Shown in pieces: positions 37,317 through 45,584 of a stretch of 64,000 nucleotides of DNA (positions within the stretch are counted from its first letter, which is position 1; each line of letters opens with the position of its first letter). The translations under genes were made by a program, and so were the position numbers. This DNA comes from Arthrobacter sp. H35-D1 (lineage in GTDB: Bacteria > Actinomycetota > Actinomycetes > Actinomycetales > Micrococcaceae): the NCBI RefSeq assembly GCF_030063185.1, contig NZ_JASISP010000016.1:23149-87148 (forward strand), in the 5' to 3' direction. The notes under the pieces were generated by a model. That model saw only the letters and a program-made list of their open reading frames with translations, did not search any database and was not told the origin of the DNA.

Positions 37317-38126
37317 GTGTCAGATGTTAAACTGCGGGGACGCCGTCGTGCGTCGTCGCCGGCAACTCACGAGCTTTCGGCAAACCCCGGAAGTCGTCGT
37401 GAAGCCCTGGCTGCAGAACGTGCAAAATCAGCGTCCAGCATTTCAGTGGCTCAGTTGCTGCGTACTGGTGCAGCCAGCGGTGCAGGCCAAAAAGTGGGTG
37501 TGGCCATGGCCGCAACGGGCTTGGTCCTGGCAGTTACCCTGCCTTCGGCCCAGAGCCTCGAGACCGTCCAGATTGAGCCTATCGCCGCTGCTTCAGTGGA
37601 AACTGTTGTCTCCGCGGGCGCCGAGATACCCATTGCCTTTGCTGCCCCGGAGATCGCCAGTGAACTGAACCCTGACGGCCACCTCAAGGAAGCCTTGAAG
37701 GTCAACGCGGCCAATGTCGCCCCCCAGGCGGCCAAGGGAACCCTCTCCGCGCCCCTGAAGGAGATGGTGACAAGCTCGCCGTTCGGTGGACGAATCAATC
37801 CGATCACGGGACAGATGGGCGAGCAGCACACGGGGCAGGACTTTGCCATTGCGTGCGGCAACCTGGTGTTCTCAGCCGCCGGCGGCACTGTGAGCTTCGC
37901 AGGCTGGCACAGCTACGGCGGAGGCAACCGAGTGGTCGTGGATCACGGCAACGGCCTCTCAACGTCGTACAACCACATGAGTGAGATCAGCGTCAAGGTG
38001 GGCCAGAAGGTCGATCGCGGCACGCAGGTTGGCCTCAGCGGCACAACTGGAGCCTCCACCGGCTGCCACCTGCACTTCGAAGTGATTGTGGACGACGAAA
38101 CCGTCGATCCCATCGACTGGCTTTAA
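37317..38126 (+). CDS. M23 family metallopeptidase (LytM-type)
   Basis: This 269-residue cell-wall endopeptidase has a basic N-terminus (1-55) and a hydrophobic segment at about 58-78 that acts as anchor or signal. The M23 domain occupies about 150-269, with the zinc motifs HTGQDFA (H-x3-D) and HLHFE. It should cut peptidoglycan cross-bridges or stem peptides at the cell surface. GTG 37317 has AGAGAGG 7 bases upstream. The long leader carries a c-di-AMP riboswitch, so expression should fall when c-di-AMP is high. The NlpC/P60 gene that follows has its own riboswitch. Confidence 0.9.
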   Translation: MSDVKLRGRRRASSPATHELSANPGSRREALAAERAKSASSISVAQLLRTGAASGAGQKVGVAMAATGLVLAVTLPSAQSLETVQIEPIAAASVETVVSAGAEIPIAFAAPEIASELNPDGHLKEALKVNAANVAPQAAKGTLSAPLKEMVTSSPFGGRINPITGQMGEQHTGQDFAIACGNLVFSAAGGTVSFAGWHSYGGGNRVVVDHGNGLSTSYNHMSEISVKVGQKVDRGTQVGLSGTTGASTGCHLHFEVIVDDETVDPIDWL

Positions 38127-38158
38127 TCCCTCCACAGGCCATATTTAGTTACGACTTA

Positions 38159-38174
38159 GTCACACGACCGTGAC
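38159..38174. promoter_or_regulatory. Short palindrome GTCAC-N6-GTGAC
   Basis: GTCAC (38159-38163) and GTGAC (38170-38174) form an inverted repeat in the promoter region before the second riboswitch. A third GTGAC follows near 38180. It may be a regulator site of Crp/GlxR type, but it does not match the TGTGA-N6-TCACA consensus. Confidence 0.3.
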
Positions 38175-38298
38175 CTGAACGTGACATTGGAAAAAATCTG
38201 TTGTACCGTCGTAACCGCGTCTACTTCCAATAAAGGTGACGCCCTTGAGTGGATTGCCTAGCTCTGCCACTGCTCATGGTCCGTTCGCATCAATTCGT

Positions 38299-38470
38299 CT
38301 GGCAGAGGCGGGGGAACCAAGAATCGGACTTCGCATCACGTCGAAGTCCTTGGGGTGAAGCCGCGACACGTTACACACACAAAAGATCAAACGATCTATT
38401 TATGTGCCATGACGTGGAGCGGCCGGGTGACTCCCATCCGAATCCGACAGCTTACCTCGCAGGCATTGGG
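38299..38470 (+). ncRNA. ydaO-yuaA (cyclic di-AMP) riboswitch
   Basis: This second copy of the same class has GGGGGAACCAA near 38310, CTTGGGGTGAAGCC near 38349, and CCGAATCCGACAGCTTAC near 38438 followed by CTCGCAGG. It ends just before the GGGAGAGGA ribosome site of the NlpC/P60 gene, so ligand binding could control both the transcript and access to the ribosome site. The borders are approximate. Confidence 0.9.
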
Positions 38471-38483
38471 AGAGGAAACCTTT

Positions 38484-39335
38484 TTGGCTTCAAATACTGC
38501 CCTTGGGCGCCACCGCGCCGAGGATACCAAGACCACTTCAATCTCGACCCTCACGAAAGCCGTCAGCTTCAATGCCGGCGGAGTGGGTCGTCAGGCCGCC
38601 GTTATCGTGGCTGCAACCGGTCTTGTATTGACTTCCGGCATTGCTGCAAACGCATCCACTCCCACTGTGGAGCGCGCTTCAGACGGTGCCACTACGCTGA
38701 ACCTGAACACGGAACTTGCTTCCTCGCTCACGGCAGCATCCACGGTGAAGATCGCCTTCCCCGAACCTAAAATTGTTAGCACCCCCGCTCCCGTTGCTCC
38801 TGTTGTCGAAGAGCCGGCAGTTGTAGAGGCCCAGAGCAGCGAAGTTGTTGAAGAAGTTCCCACAGCAGTGGCAGAAGCCCCCGCTCCCGAAGCTGCTCCG
38901 GCAGCCGCGGTTGCTGCTCCGGCCGCCCCGGTTGCTGCTCCCGCAGCAGCGCCGACGGTAACCACTTCAGCGCCTGCACCGGCGGCCAAACCCGCCACCA
39001 AGAGCGGTATCGGCGCCACCATCGCCAGCGCTGCACTGGCGCAGGTCGGCGTTTCCCAGGATTGCACGGCCCTTGCCCGAAACGCACTCTCTGCCGTCGG
39101 AATCAGCCACCCCGGTTGGCCCGCAAGCTACCTGAGCCTTGGCCGCACGGTTTCTGCCGCTGAAGCTCAGCCGGGCGACCTCGTTTACTACGCAGACGGT
39201 GGAGCGGGCGCTGCCCACATCGCTGTCTACATTGGTAACGGCCAAGCCGTACACGGTGGATGGACAGGTTTCACGACCACTGTCTTCTCCGTCAACGTCG
39301 GCTCGGGCCCCGTCTTCATCGCGATGGGCCACTAA
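38484..39335 (+). CDS. NlpC/P60 family peptidoglycan endopeptidase
   Basis: This 283-residue exported cysteine peptidase has a hydrophobic export segment at about residues 35-52, an A/P/V-rich linker (about 85-165), and a C-terminal NlpC/P60 domain. The catalytic Cys is in QDCTALA, His in AAHIAVYIGN, and a third polar residue in AVHGG. It should hydrolyse peptidoglycan stem peptides. The start is TTG 38484, with GGGAGAGGA 7 bases upstream; the only upstream in-frame ATG (38355) lies inside the riboswitch and is not credible. A very strong terminator follows. Confidence 0.88.
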   Translation: MASNTALGRHRAEDTKTTSISTLTKAVSFNAGGVGRQAAVIVAATGLVLTSGIAANASTPTVERASDGATTLNLNTELASSLTAASTVKIAFPEPKIVSTPAPVAPVVEEPAVVEAQSSEVVEEVPTAVAEAPAPEAAPAAAVAAPAAPVAAPAAAPTVTTSAPAPAAKPATKSGIGATIASAALAQVGVSQDCTALARNALSAVGISHPGWPASYLSLGRTVSAAEAQPGDLVYYADGGAGAAHIAVYIGNGQAVHGGWTGFTTTVFSVNVGSGPVFIAMGH

Positions 39336-39349
39336 GAACGTTTTACCCC

Positions 39350-39379
39350 AATGAACCCCGTCTTCGGACGGGGTTCATT
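39350..39379 (+). terminator. Terminator with TTCG tetraloop
   Basis: AATGAACCCCGTC (39350-39362), loop TTCG, GACGGGGTTCATT (39367-39379), then TATTTA. A perfect 13-bp stem with a stable UUCG loop follows the NlpC/P60 gene by 14 bases. Confidence 0.95.
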
Positions 39380-39488
39380 TATTTAACGGGCCTGAGCCCG
39401 GTGAGCGAGACCCAAAGCTCGACGGCAGTCAGCCAGCTTCGCAAGCACAGCCCGCTATCGGCCATCGACCGCCTGCCATCGGCCGTCC

Positions 39489-39877
39489 GCCGTCGTGCGT
39501 CTGCGCCCGGGTGGGGCCTGCTGCCCGGCTGCTTGCCTTCACGGCAGCTTTCGTTTGGCAGCTGATGCGGGTGTTAGGCGAGAACACCCGCATCAGCTGC
39601 CAAACAGATGAGCTCGCCCGGGCAATACGAGTCGAGCGGGCTGAGGCCGAGCAGTCGCAGCGCGGCATCGGCCATCTGCCATCGGCCGCCCTCCGCACGC
39701 GATCAGCCGTCGTGCGTCTGCGCGCGGGTGGGGCCTGCTGCCCGGCTGCTTGCCTCCACGGCAGCTTTCGTTTGGCAGGTGATGCGGGTGTTCGGCGAAA
39801 ATACCCGCATCAGCTGCCAAACAGATGAGCTCGCCCGGACAACACCCGCATCAGCTGCCAAACAGATGAGCTCGCCC
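39489..39877. repeat. 133-bp direct repeat with embedded palindromes
   Basis: Copy 1 (39489-39621) and copy 2 (39706-39838) are nearly identical, 217 bases apart. Each contains a palindrome. In copy 1 it is perfect, with 23-base arms at 39553-39575 and 39583-39605 around a 7-base loop. In copy 2 (39770-39822) the arms have a few mismatches. An extra right arm with GATGAGCTCGCCC follows at 39841-39877, giving a short tandem. The block fills the gap between convergent genes and codes for no credible protein. The arm core GCAGCTGATGCGGGTG differs by two bases from that of the array at 45035. Confidence 0.9.
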
Positions 39878-39962
39878 AGCCAATCCGGTATGAGCTCGCC
39901 CAGGCTATACGAGACATGCACGTAGGAACAATACGAGTCGAACGGGCTGGAATCGATCGGGT

Positions 39963-41651
39963 TCAGCCCCCGGCATTGCCGGTTTCCGGCTGGGCTACCG
40001 CTGCATGCCTGCCCCGAGCCTGCGCACCCGCGGCGTAATCTGCCTCTGCCCCATCACGCTCGGTGCCAACATCTTTCGGCTCGGGGCCCTCCTCCAAAAT
40101 CGGCTCGCGGTCGATGCTGGTGGCCAGCGGAATCTCCTTGAGGAACAGCAGCAAGACCCCGGCCAATAGCAGCAGCGGCACCATGTAGACAAATATGGGT
40201 GTCAGGGCGTCGTTGTAGGAGCCGATCACAACCGAGCGCAGCTGATCAGGCAGCTGACGCACAATTTGGGGTGTCAGCGAGTTCAGGCTGCCGGCGCCCG
40301 GTCCTCCACTGCCCGCAGCGGCTCCGCTTTCGGCGAGACGTTCGGTCAGGATTTGGACCAACCGGTGGGCAAACAAGCTGCCGACGACGGCCGAGCCCAG
40401 CGACGCACCGATCTGGCGGAAGTAATTGTTGGATGCCGTGGCCATCCCGACCTGCGAATTCGGGAACTGGTTTTGCACAATCAAGACGAGGATCTGGATG
40501 CTCATGCCCAAACCGATGCCCATGATGGCCAGGTACACGCAGATGATCCACACGGGCATGGTGGCCGTCATGCTGGAGAGCAACACCAGCGCACCGGCCA
40601 CAATGAACATGCCGGTGATGGGGAGCCACTTGTAGCGGCCGGTCTTGGTCACCAATTGTCCGGAACCGATGGACGTCAACAGCAGCCCGGCCATCATCGG
40701 GATCATCAGGAATCCGGCCTGTGTGGCATTGGCGCCGGTGACCATTTGCAGGTAGGTCGGCAGGTACGCAAGCGTGCCAAACATGGCGATGCCCGTGATC
40801 AGCCCCGCCGACGTGGTGAGATTGAAGTTGCGGTCCTTGAACAAGTGCAGGGACATGATGGGCTGGTCCGCCTTGTGTTCAATGAAGACAAACAAGCACG
40901 CTGCAATGAGGGTGCCCGCGCCCATCGCGATGATCTGCGGTGAATTCCAATCGTATTTAGTCCCGCCCCACGTGCTCACCAGCACCAGCAGCGTCGAGGT
41001 GATGCCCAGCAGCGCCATGCCCGCAACGTCGACGCGCGCCCTATTGCGCGGGTGCTTGGGCAGCCGGAGGAAGAAGACGGCCGAAATGATGGCCAGAATG
41101 CCCAACGGAATGTTCATCCACAGGCCCCAACGCCAGCCGATCCCGTCGGTGAACCAGCCGCCCAGCAGTGGTCCGGCCACGGCCGAAAGCGCAAAAACTC
41201 CCCCCATGATGCCCATGTATCGGCCACGCTCACGGGCGGGAACCACATCGGCAATGATGGCCTGCGAGAGCAGCATCAAACCGCCACCGCCGAGGCCCTG
41301 AACGCCGCGGCCAATGATCAGCCACGTCATGTCCTGCGCAAATCCGCCAATAATGGAACCAAAGATGAACACCGAAATCGCCCCGATGAACAGGCCCTTG
41401 CGTCCGATCAGGTCGCCGAGCTTTCCATAGATCGGCAGCATGATGGTGGAGGCAAGGATGTAAATGGTGATGACCCAGAGCATCTCGTCCACGCCGTTGA
41501 GCTCGCCAACAATGGTGGGAAGGGCCGTGCTGAAGATGGTTTGATCAAGGGAGGCAAGCAGCATGGTCAGAATGAGTCCGGCAAAGACGAGCAGGATGCT
41601 GCGGCGATCGCTCGTGACCGGCGGGTGCACCGTTTTTGTAGCTGAAGTCAT
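39963..41651 (-). CDS. DHA2-family MFS drug exporter (EmrB/QacA type)
   Basis: This 562-residue membrane protein has about 14 transmembrane helices. Motif A is GKLGDLIGRKGLF near residue 75, LDQTIFSTALPTI near 35 is the DHA2 family signature in helix 1, and motif C-like GVFALSAVAGPLLGGWF is near 150. It should export drugs or lipophilic cations by proton antiport. A disordered C-terminal tail of about 60 residues follows the last helix. It lies 141 bases downstream of a TetR gene on the same strand, a typical efflux-regulator pair. Confidence 0.93.
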   Translation of the reverse strand: MTSATKTVHPPVTSDRRSILLVFAGLILTMLLASLDQTIFSTALPTIVGELNGVDEMLWVITIYILASTIMLPIYGKLGDLIGRKGLFIGAISVFIFGSIIGGFAQDMTWLIIGRGVQGLGGGGLMLLSQAIIADVVPARERGRYMGIMGGVFALSAVAGPLLGGWFTDGIGWRWGLWMNIPLGILAIISAVFFLRLPKHPRNRARVDVAGMALLGITSTLLVLVSTWGGTKYDWNSPQIIAMGAGTLIAACLFVFIEHKADQPIMSLHLFKDRNFNLTTSAGLITGIAMFGTLAYLPTYLQMVTGANATQAGFLMIPMMAGLLLTSIGSGQLVTKTGRYKWLPITGMFIVAGALVLLSSMTATMPVWIICVYLAIMGIGLGMSIQILVLIVQNQFPNSQVGMATASNNYFRQIGASLGSAVVGSLFAHRLVQILTERLAESGAAAGSGGPGAGSLNSLTPQIVRQLPDQLRSVVIGSYNDALTPIFVYMVPLLLLAGVLLLFLKEIPLATSIDREPILEEGPEPKDVGTERDGAEADYAAGAQARGRHAAVAQPETGNAGG

Positions 41652-41792
41652 GGGAGGTTCCTAGCGGCCGGATGACGTGCAGGCGGCTGAGACTGGATGG
41701 GTTGGGGAAGCACGACGGCGTGCTGTCGCCGGCTGGGGCCGGTGGCGTTGCTCCGCTTCGGGTGGAGCAGGCAACGACTGGTGGCGGCGGTT

Positions 41793-42446
41793 TTAGGGCC
41801 AGTGTTCGTTGCTGGCGATGCGGTGAACCAGGGCGGAGGCACTCCGGACAAGGTCTTCGGGCGTGTCGTGGAAGTTGCCTGCCACCCACTTTTGCAGGGC
41901 AAAGCGCATGGCGCCCGAGACAAGGGCCACCACAAGGTGTGCTTCATCGCTCAGGTCGGGGGTTTCAGTCTCGCTGCGGCCTTGGAAGCGGTACCGTTCC
42001 AGGACATAGCCGACATAAATTTCCTCGACCTCGGTGATGCGCGACTTTTCCTTGAGGAGCAGTTCAGGGGTCTGGTGGATGAGCTGGTGCCTTGCTTGGA
42101 ACAGTTCGAGGTTGGAATCCACCTCGACAAGGGAGTCGGCAACCATGCTGAACAGGTCGTCAAACACGCCCGAGTTGCTGCATTCCACAAAGGATCGCCG
42201 CTGTTGCTCACTGGGCATGGCCCTGCTGGGGCTGGCGTAGACGCCTTCCTTGCTACCGAAGTAGTTGAAGAAGGTGCGGGGGGACACTTTGCAGACTGCG
42301 CAGATCATGTCCACGGTGACGTGTTCGTAGCCGTGCTCAAGGCCGAGCTCAATGGCGGCACGTCGGATTGCCAGCCGCGTGGCGGCACGTTTTCGGTTGC
42401 GCAGCGAGTCGGTGGACGTCGTTGCGCCAAGATGTTGAATGCTCAT
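41793..42446 (-). CDS. TetR-family transcriptional regulator
   Basis: This 217-residue regulator has an N-terminal helix-turn-helix: RLAIRRAAIELGLEHGYEHV, then MICAVCKVSPRTFFNYFGSK. The ligand domain is variable. ATG 42446 is chosen because GGAG lies 5 bases upstream; longer versions run through the operator-like palindromes. It is co-directional with the DHA2 exporter and probably represses it together with itself. The upstream region at 42509-42538 holds two TGCA-N5-TGCA sites that fit the dimeric DNA-binding of TetR proteins. Confidence 0.9.
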   Translation of the reverse strand: MSIQHLGATTSTDSLRNRKRAATRLAIRRAAIELGLEHGYEHVTVDMICAVCKVSPRTFFNYFGSKEGVYASPSRAMPSEQQRRSFVECSNSGVFDDLFSMVADSLVEVDSNLELFQARHQLIHQTPELLLKEKSRITEVEEIYVGYVLERYRFQGRSETETPDLSDEAHLVVALVSGAMRFALQKWVAGNFHDTPEDLVRSASALVHRIASNEHWP

Positions 42447-42508
42447 CATGGCTCCAGCGGTATGCGGCATGTGCCATTCATCACTTAACGGCACCACACC
42501 AGCATAAA

Positions 42509-42538
42509 TGCAGTTTCTGCAAATATGCAGTGAATGCA
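42509..42538. promoter_or_regulatory. Paired palindromes, candidate TetR operator
   Basis: TGCAGTTTCTGCA (42509-42521) and TGCAGTGAATGCA (42526-42538) both fit TGCA-N5-TGCA, with starts 17 bases apart. They lie in the divergent region between the TetR gene and the mobA-like gene. The arrangement fits two TetR-family dimers. Confidence 0.55.
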
Positions 42539-42619
42539 CTCTATTTTTTTGGGTGGGTGCGGGCGGTGCCGTTTAGGGGGCAGATAACATGGCATCATGT
42601 TCACTTCTAAGGGTTTGTC

Positions 42620-43351
42620 GTGGTTGCTGTAATTCTGGCCGGGGGGCTGTCTCGCCGGCTTGGCGGTGTGCCCAAGGCCGGGCTGATATTTGAGGGAAAA
42701 ACGTTGCTGGCACACACTGTGGACGGAGCGGCACAGGCAATCGCCCAGACAACAGACCAGCTGGCAGCCCAGCCAACCACCTCGGGTGGGGGAGCAGGCA
42801 CCCGGGCAAGGATCGCCGTCGTGGGTCCCGAGGAAAAGACACGGGAATGGCTTGCCGATGCCGAAAGTGGCCGCGACGTGGTGTTCGTGCAGGAAGACCC
42901 GCCGTTCTCGGGCCCCGCGGCAGGCATTGCAGCAGGCTTGGCGGCGTTGGCAGCACAGTCCGATCAGTGGGCGCAGTCCGTTTTGCCAGGATCGGATGCA
43001 GCCAGCGAACACGTACTGGTTTTGGCCTGTGATATGCCACGCGCCGGGGAAGTGGCCGCGCTGCTCGCCGCGGAGGTGGTTGGATGCGGGGCGGGAAGCG
43101 GCATCATGGCCGTGGACGATGGGCGGAAACAGCCATTGGCCGGGATGTATCCGCTGGCGGCGTTGCAGGCATCCGTGGACGCGGCGCGGCAGGCGGACAA
43201 GCTGCAGAACGCCTCGGTTTTCTCCTTGCTTGCTAGTGTGAACATCAAGGAATGCGTCGTCCCTGCGGGGCTGACGGCGGACATCGACACTTGGCAGGAC
43301 GCGCGCGCGCAGGGTATCGGCGCGTCGCCTGCCGAGGCGGAAGGGCAGTAA
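42620..43351 (+). CDS. mobA: Molybdenum cofactor guanylyltransferase-like protein
   Basis: This 243-residue NTP-transferase of MobA type attaches GMP to molybdopterin. LAGGLSRRLGGVPKAGL at 7-22 is the nucleotide loop, and VLACDMPRAGEVAALL near 133 carries the metal-binding Asp. GTG 42620 has AAGGG 6 bases upstream. It is followed without gap by the DUF6457 gene and then moeA, and the molybdoenzyme and fdhD lie just beyond, so the assignment to cofactor synthesis is supported by context. A MocA-type CMP transferase is a less likely alternative. Confidence 0.85.
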   Translation: MVAVILAGGLSRRLGGVPKAGLIFEGKTLLAHTVDGAAQAIAQTTDQLAAQPTTSGGGAGTRARIAVVGPEEKTREWLADAESGRDVVFVQEDPPFSGPAAGIAAGLAALAAQSDQWAQSVLPGSDAASEHVLVLACDMPRAGEVAALLAAEVVGCGAGSGIMAVDDGRKQPLAGMYPLAALQASVDAARQADKLQNASVFSLLASVNIKECVVPAGLTADIDTWQDARAQGIGASPAEAEGQ

Positions 43352-43687
43352 GTGGAGAATCACGACGAGCTTTTGCAGGAATGGACGAACAAGCTGTTGG
43401 AGGCCTTTGAAATTGCCGACATCGATGTGGACGTCCACGCGGTATTGAACTTGGCGGGAGTGGCTGCGCATTCGATCGTGCGCCCCGCCGCGCCACTGAC
43501 AACTTTTGTGGCCGGGCTGGCTGCCGGCCTCGCCGCCGGATCGGGCCAGGCCGACGAGTCCGTGGCCATGAAGGCCGCAATCGGCATGGCCAAGCAGCTG
43601 GCCGCCGCCGAAGCCCCTGCTGAAGCCCCTGCCGAGTCTCCGGCCGCGGCTGACGGCAGCGCCGTTGAAGCACCCTCCGGGAATTAG
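43352..43687 (+). CDS. Small DUF6457-like protein in the molybdenum cofactor operon
   Basis: This 111-residue protein begins right after the mobA stop at GTG 43352. Residues 1-85 contain a conserved-looking helical region (WTNKLLEAFEIADIDVDVHAVLNLAGVAAH split across two segments, then AAPLTTFVAGLAAG). An A/E/P-rich tail follows. I recognise this as the DUF6457 type, which in actinobacteria accompanies molybdenum cofactor genes. Its role is unknown; a small accessory to MobA or MoeA is an inference from the conserved position. Confidence 0.75.
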   Translation: MENHDELLQEWTNKLLEAFEIADIDVDVHAVLNLAGVAAHSIVRPAAPLTTFVAGLAAGLAAGSGQADESVAMKAAIGMAKQLAAAEAPAEAPAESPAAADGSAVEAPSGN

Positions 43688-43694
43688 CGTTTCC

Positions 43695-44975
43695 GTGGGG
43701 GAGCACACCGACACCACAGGCGCCGATGCTGGTACCGGTCCCGATGCAGAAGCCAGGGCAGCAGCGTCGGCAGCGCCGGTGGCGGAACCGATTCGTGTTT
43801 TGCCGCACACCTGGGAGGAAGCCCGCGCGCTGGTCTGGAACACTGCCGAGCCGCTTCCGGCCCACACGGTGCCGCTGGCCGCTGCCTTGGGACGGATTCT
43901 GGCGGACGACGTGTTCTCCCGCCACGCCATGCCGCATTACGCGTCCTCGGCTATGGACGGCTGGGCTGTTGCGGGCAGTCCGCCGTGGATACTGGCTGAC
44001 AAGGGCGCCCGGCTTTCTGCTGGCCAGGCCGTTCCCATCGTCACCGGCGGTCTCATCCCGCGCGGGGCCAAGTCCGTCCTGCGCAGCGAGTCGGGTGAGC
44101 TGTCCACGGACGACGACGGCCTGCCGGTTCTGGTGCGCGGCGACGCCGCCCGGCCCGGGGAGCCGAAAAACGGCCAGCACATCCGCCCCGCAGGCCAGGA
44201 GGCGGAGGCCGGGGAACTGCTCATCAAGGCCGGCACCACCCTCAACCCCGCCCACATTTCCCTGGCGGCCCTGGGCGGTATGGACGAATTGCCGGTGCTG
44301 GGCAGGGCGGCCGTGAAGATCGTGCTGACTGGCGATGAAGTGGTGCCCGCCGGCATCCCGGACCCGGGATTTGTCCGCGACGCCTTCTCACCCCAACTCG
44401 GTGCGGTCGTCGCCATGCTGGGCGGCTCCGTGGTCGGCCAGCAGCGGGCTGCCGACAATTTGGCATCCATGCTCGATGCCCTCGTCGACAGCGAAGACGA
44501 CCCCGCCGACGTCGTCATCACCACCGGTGCCACCGGCCATTCCGCCGTAGACTTCCTGCGCGAAGCCATCACGGCAATGGGTGGAATCTTTCACGTCCCG
44601 CACATTTCCATGCGCCCGGGCCATCCCACACTGCTGGCAGAACTGCCGGACGGACGCTTCATCGTGGGCCTGCCCGGAAATCCGCTGGCCGCCATGGTGG
44701 GGCTGCTGACCTTGGGAGCCCCGTTGTTGGCCAAACTCGGCAGCCTGCCGGAACCCGTCACCAGCGAGGTCGCTTGCGGCGCCCCGATCAAGGAGTATCA
44801 AGGTCCCACCCGGCTGATGCCCTACCGACTCGTGTATGGCTTGGCTTCGCCGTGCGCCAACACCGACTCGGCCATGATGCGCGGGTTGGCCGCAGCCGAC
44901 GGCATCATGTCCGTTCCACCCCACGGCGCCAAGATGGGGGAGACCCTCACCGCAATGACCCTGCCCTGGAAGTAG
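43695..44975 (+). CDS. moeA: Molybdopterin molybdenumtransferase
   Basis: This protein of about 426 residues inserts molybdate into adenylated molybdopterin. MoeA signatures are HYASSAMDGWAV, LTGDEVVPAG, the TTGATGHSAVDF block of the MoCF-binding domain, and VGLPGNPLAAMVG. The first 35 residues are a variable acidic tail. GTG 43695 gives an 8-base gap to the previous stop; a TTG at 43665 would overlap it by 23 bases. It is the third gene of the mobA operon. Confidence 0.92.
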   Translation: MGEHTDTTGADAGTGPDAEARAAASAAPVAEPIRVLPHTWEEARALVWNTAEPLPAHTVPLAAALGRILADDVFSRHAMPHYASSAMDGWAVAGSPPWILADKGARLSAGQAVPIVTGGLIPRGAKSVLRSESGELSTDDDGLPVLVRGDAARPGEPKNGQHIRPAGQEAEAGELLIKAGTTLNPAHISLAALGGMDELPVLGRAAVKIVLTGDEVVPAGIPDPGFVRDAFSPQLGAVVAMLGGSVVGQQRAADNLASMLDALVDSEDDPADVVITTGATGHSAVDFLREAITAMGGIFHVPHISMRPGHPTLLAELPDGRFIVGLPGNPLAAMVGLLTLGAPLLAKLGSLPEPVTSEVACGAPIKEYQGPTRLMPYRLVYGLASPCANTDSAMMRGLAAADGIMSVPPHGAKMGETLTAMTLPWK

Positions 44976-45034
44976 GCACCGCCTGCGCGGCTCCGATGGG
45001 CGCGCATCGCCCGCCTCCGCTTCAGCCCGCTTGA

Positions 45035-45220
45035 TACTGCAGCTCCTGCGGGTGGAAAGCGGTGTCACCCGCAGGAGCTGCAGTACGAATCGGTGGGAAG
45101 CGGTGTCACCCGCAGGAGCTGCAGTACGAATCGGTGGGAAGCGGTGTCACCCGCAGGAGCTGCAGTACGAATCGGTGGGAAGCGGTGTCACCCGCAGGAG
45201 CTGCAGTACGAATCGGTGGG
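45035..45220. repeat. Palindrome plus 41-bp tandem array (4 units)
   Basis: A left arm TACTGCAGCTCCTGCGGGTG (45035-45054) pairs exactly with a right arm at 45066-45085. The right arm belongs to a 41-base unit that is repeated four times without change (45057-45097, 45098-45138, 45139-45179, 45180-45220). No spacer differs, so this is not a CRISPR. It lies 60 bases after moeA in the gap before the convergent molybdoenzyme gene. Confidence 0.95.
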
Positions 45221-45584
45221 AGTGCGCTGTCCGGGTATTTACTGGTCAGCGGGCGCTTACTGCTCTCCAGCACCCCGCCAGCTGGCTCACCGCCAGCTGA
45301 TCCAACGCCGGCAGGCAGGGTCAGCCGATGGGTTCCAACCGGACGACGACCGATTTTGAAGCGGGTACACATCATCCGCGTCCACCCCGGTCCGCTTGAT
45401 ACTGCAGCTCCTGCGGGTAGGAAGGGGGTGCAGTGCCCTGGCTCTGGTTCGTTCTGCAGCTCCTGCGGGTGTCGAGGCTCAACACTCGCAGGAGCTGCAG
45501 TATGAACGGGCACTAGCTGGGCGGACTCGCAGGAGCTGCAGTATGAATCGGTGGGAGTGCGCTGTCCGGGTATTTACTGGTCAG
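45195..45584. repeat. Duplicated block flanking the molybdoenzyme 3' end
   Basis: The segment from GGAGCTGCAGTA through TATTTACTGGTCAG occurs at about 45197-45249 and again at about 45532-45584; in the second copy its last bases are the stop codon of the molybdoenzyme gene. Further copies of the arm occur at 45399-45418, 45454-45471 (left arms), 45483-45500 and 45525-45541 (right arms). In the first copy a 68-base segment (45251-45318) flanked by GGTCAGC on both sides separates the block from a gene-end remnant. Confidence 0.85.
45321..45365 (-). pseudogene. Remnant duplicate of the molybdoenzyme 3' end
   Basis: These 45 bases match 45581-45625, the end of the FdhF/YdeP gene, at 39 of 45 positions by my count. 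On the minus strand they read KSVVVRLEPIG-stop, against KSVVVRLEPIA-stop in the intact gene. The differences are largely synonymous, so this is a duplicated gene tail, isolated from any longer frame. Confidence 0.8.

Noticed and set aside
45035..45541. Possible CRISPR array
   Set aside because: The 41-base units abut each other without variable spacers, and no cas genes are near; this is a tandem repeat.
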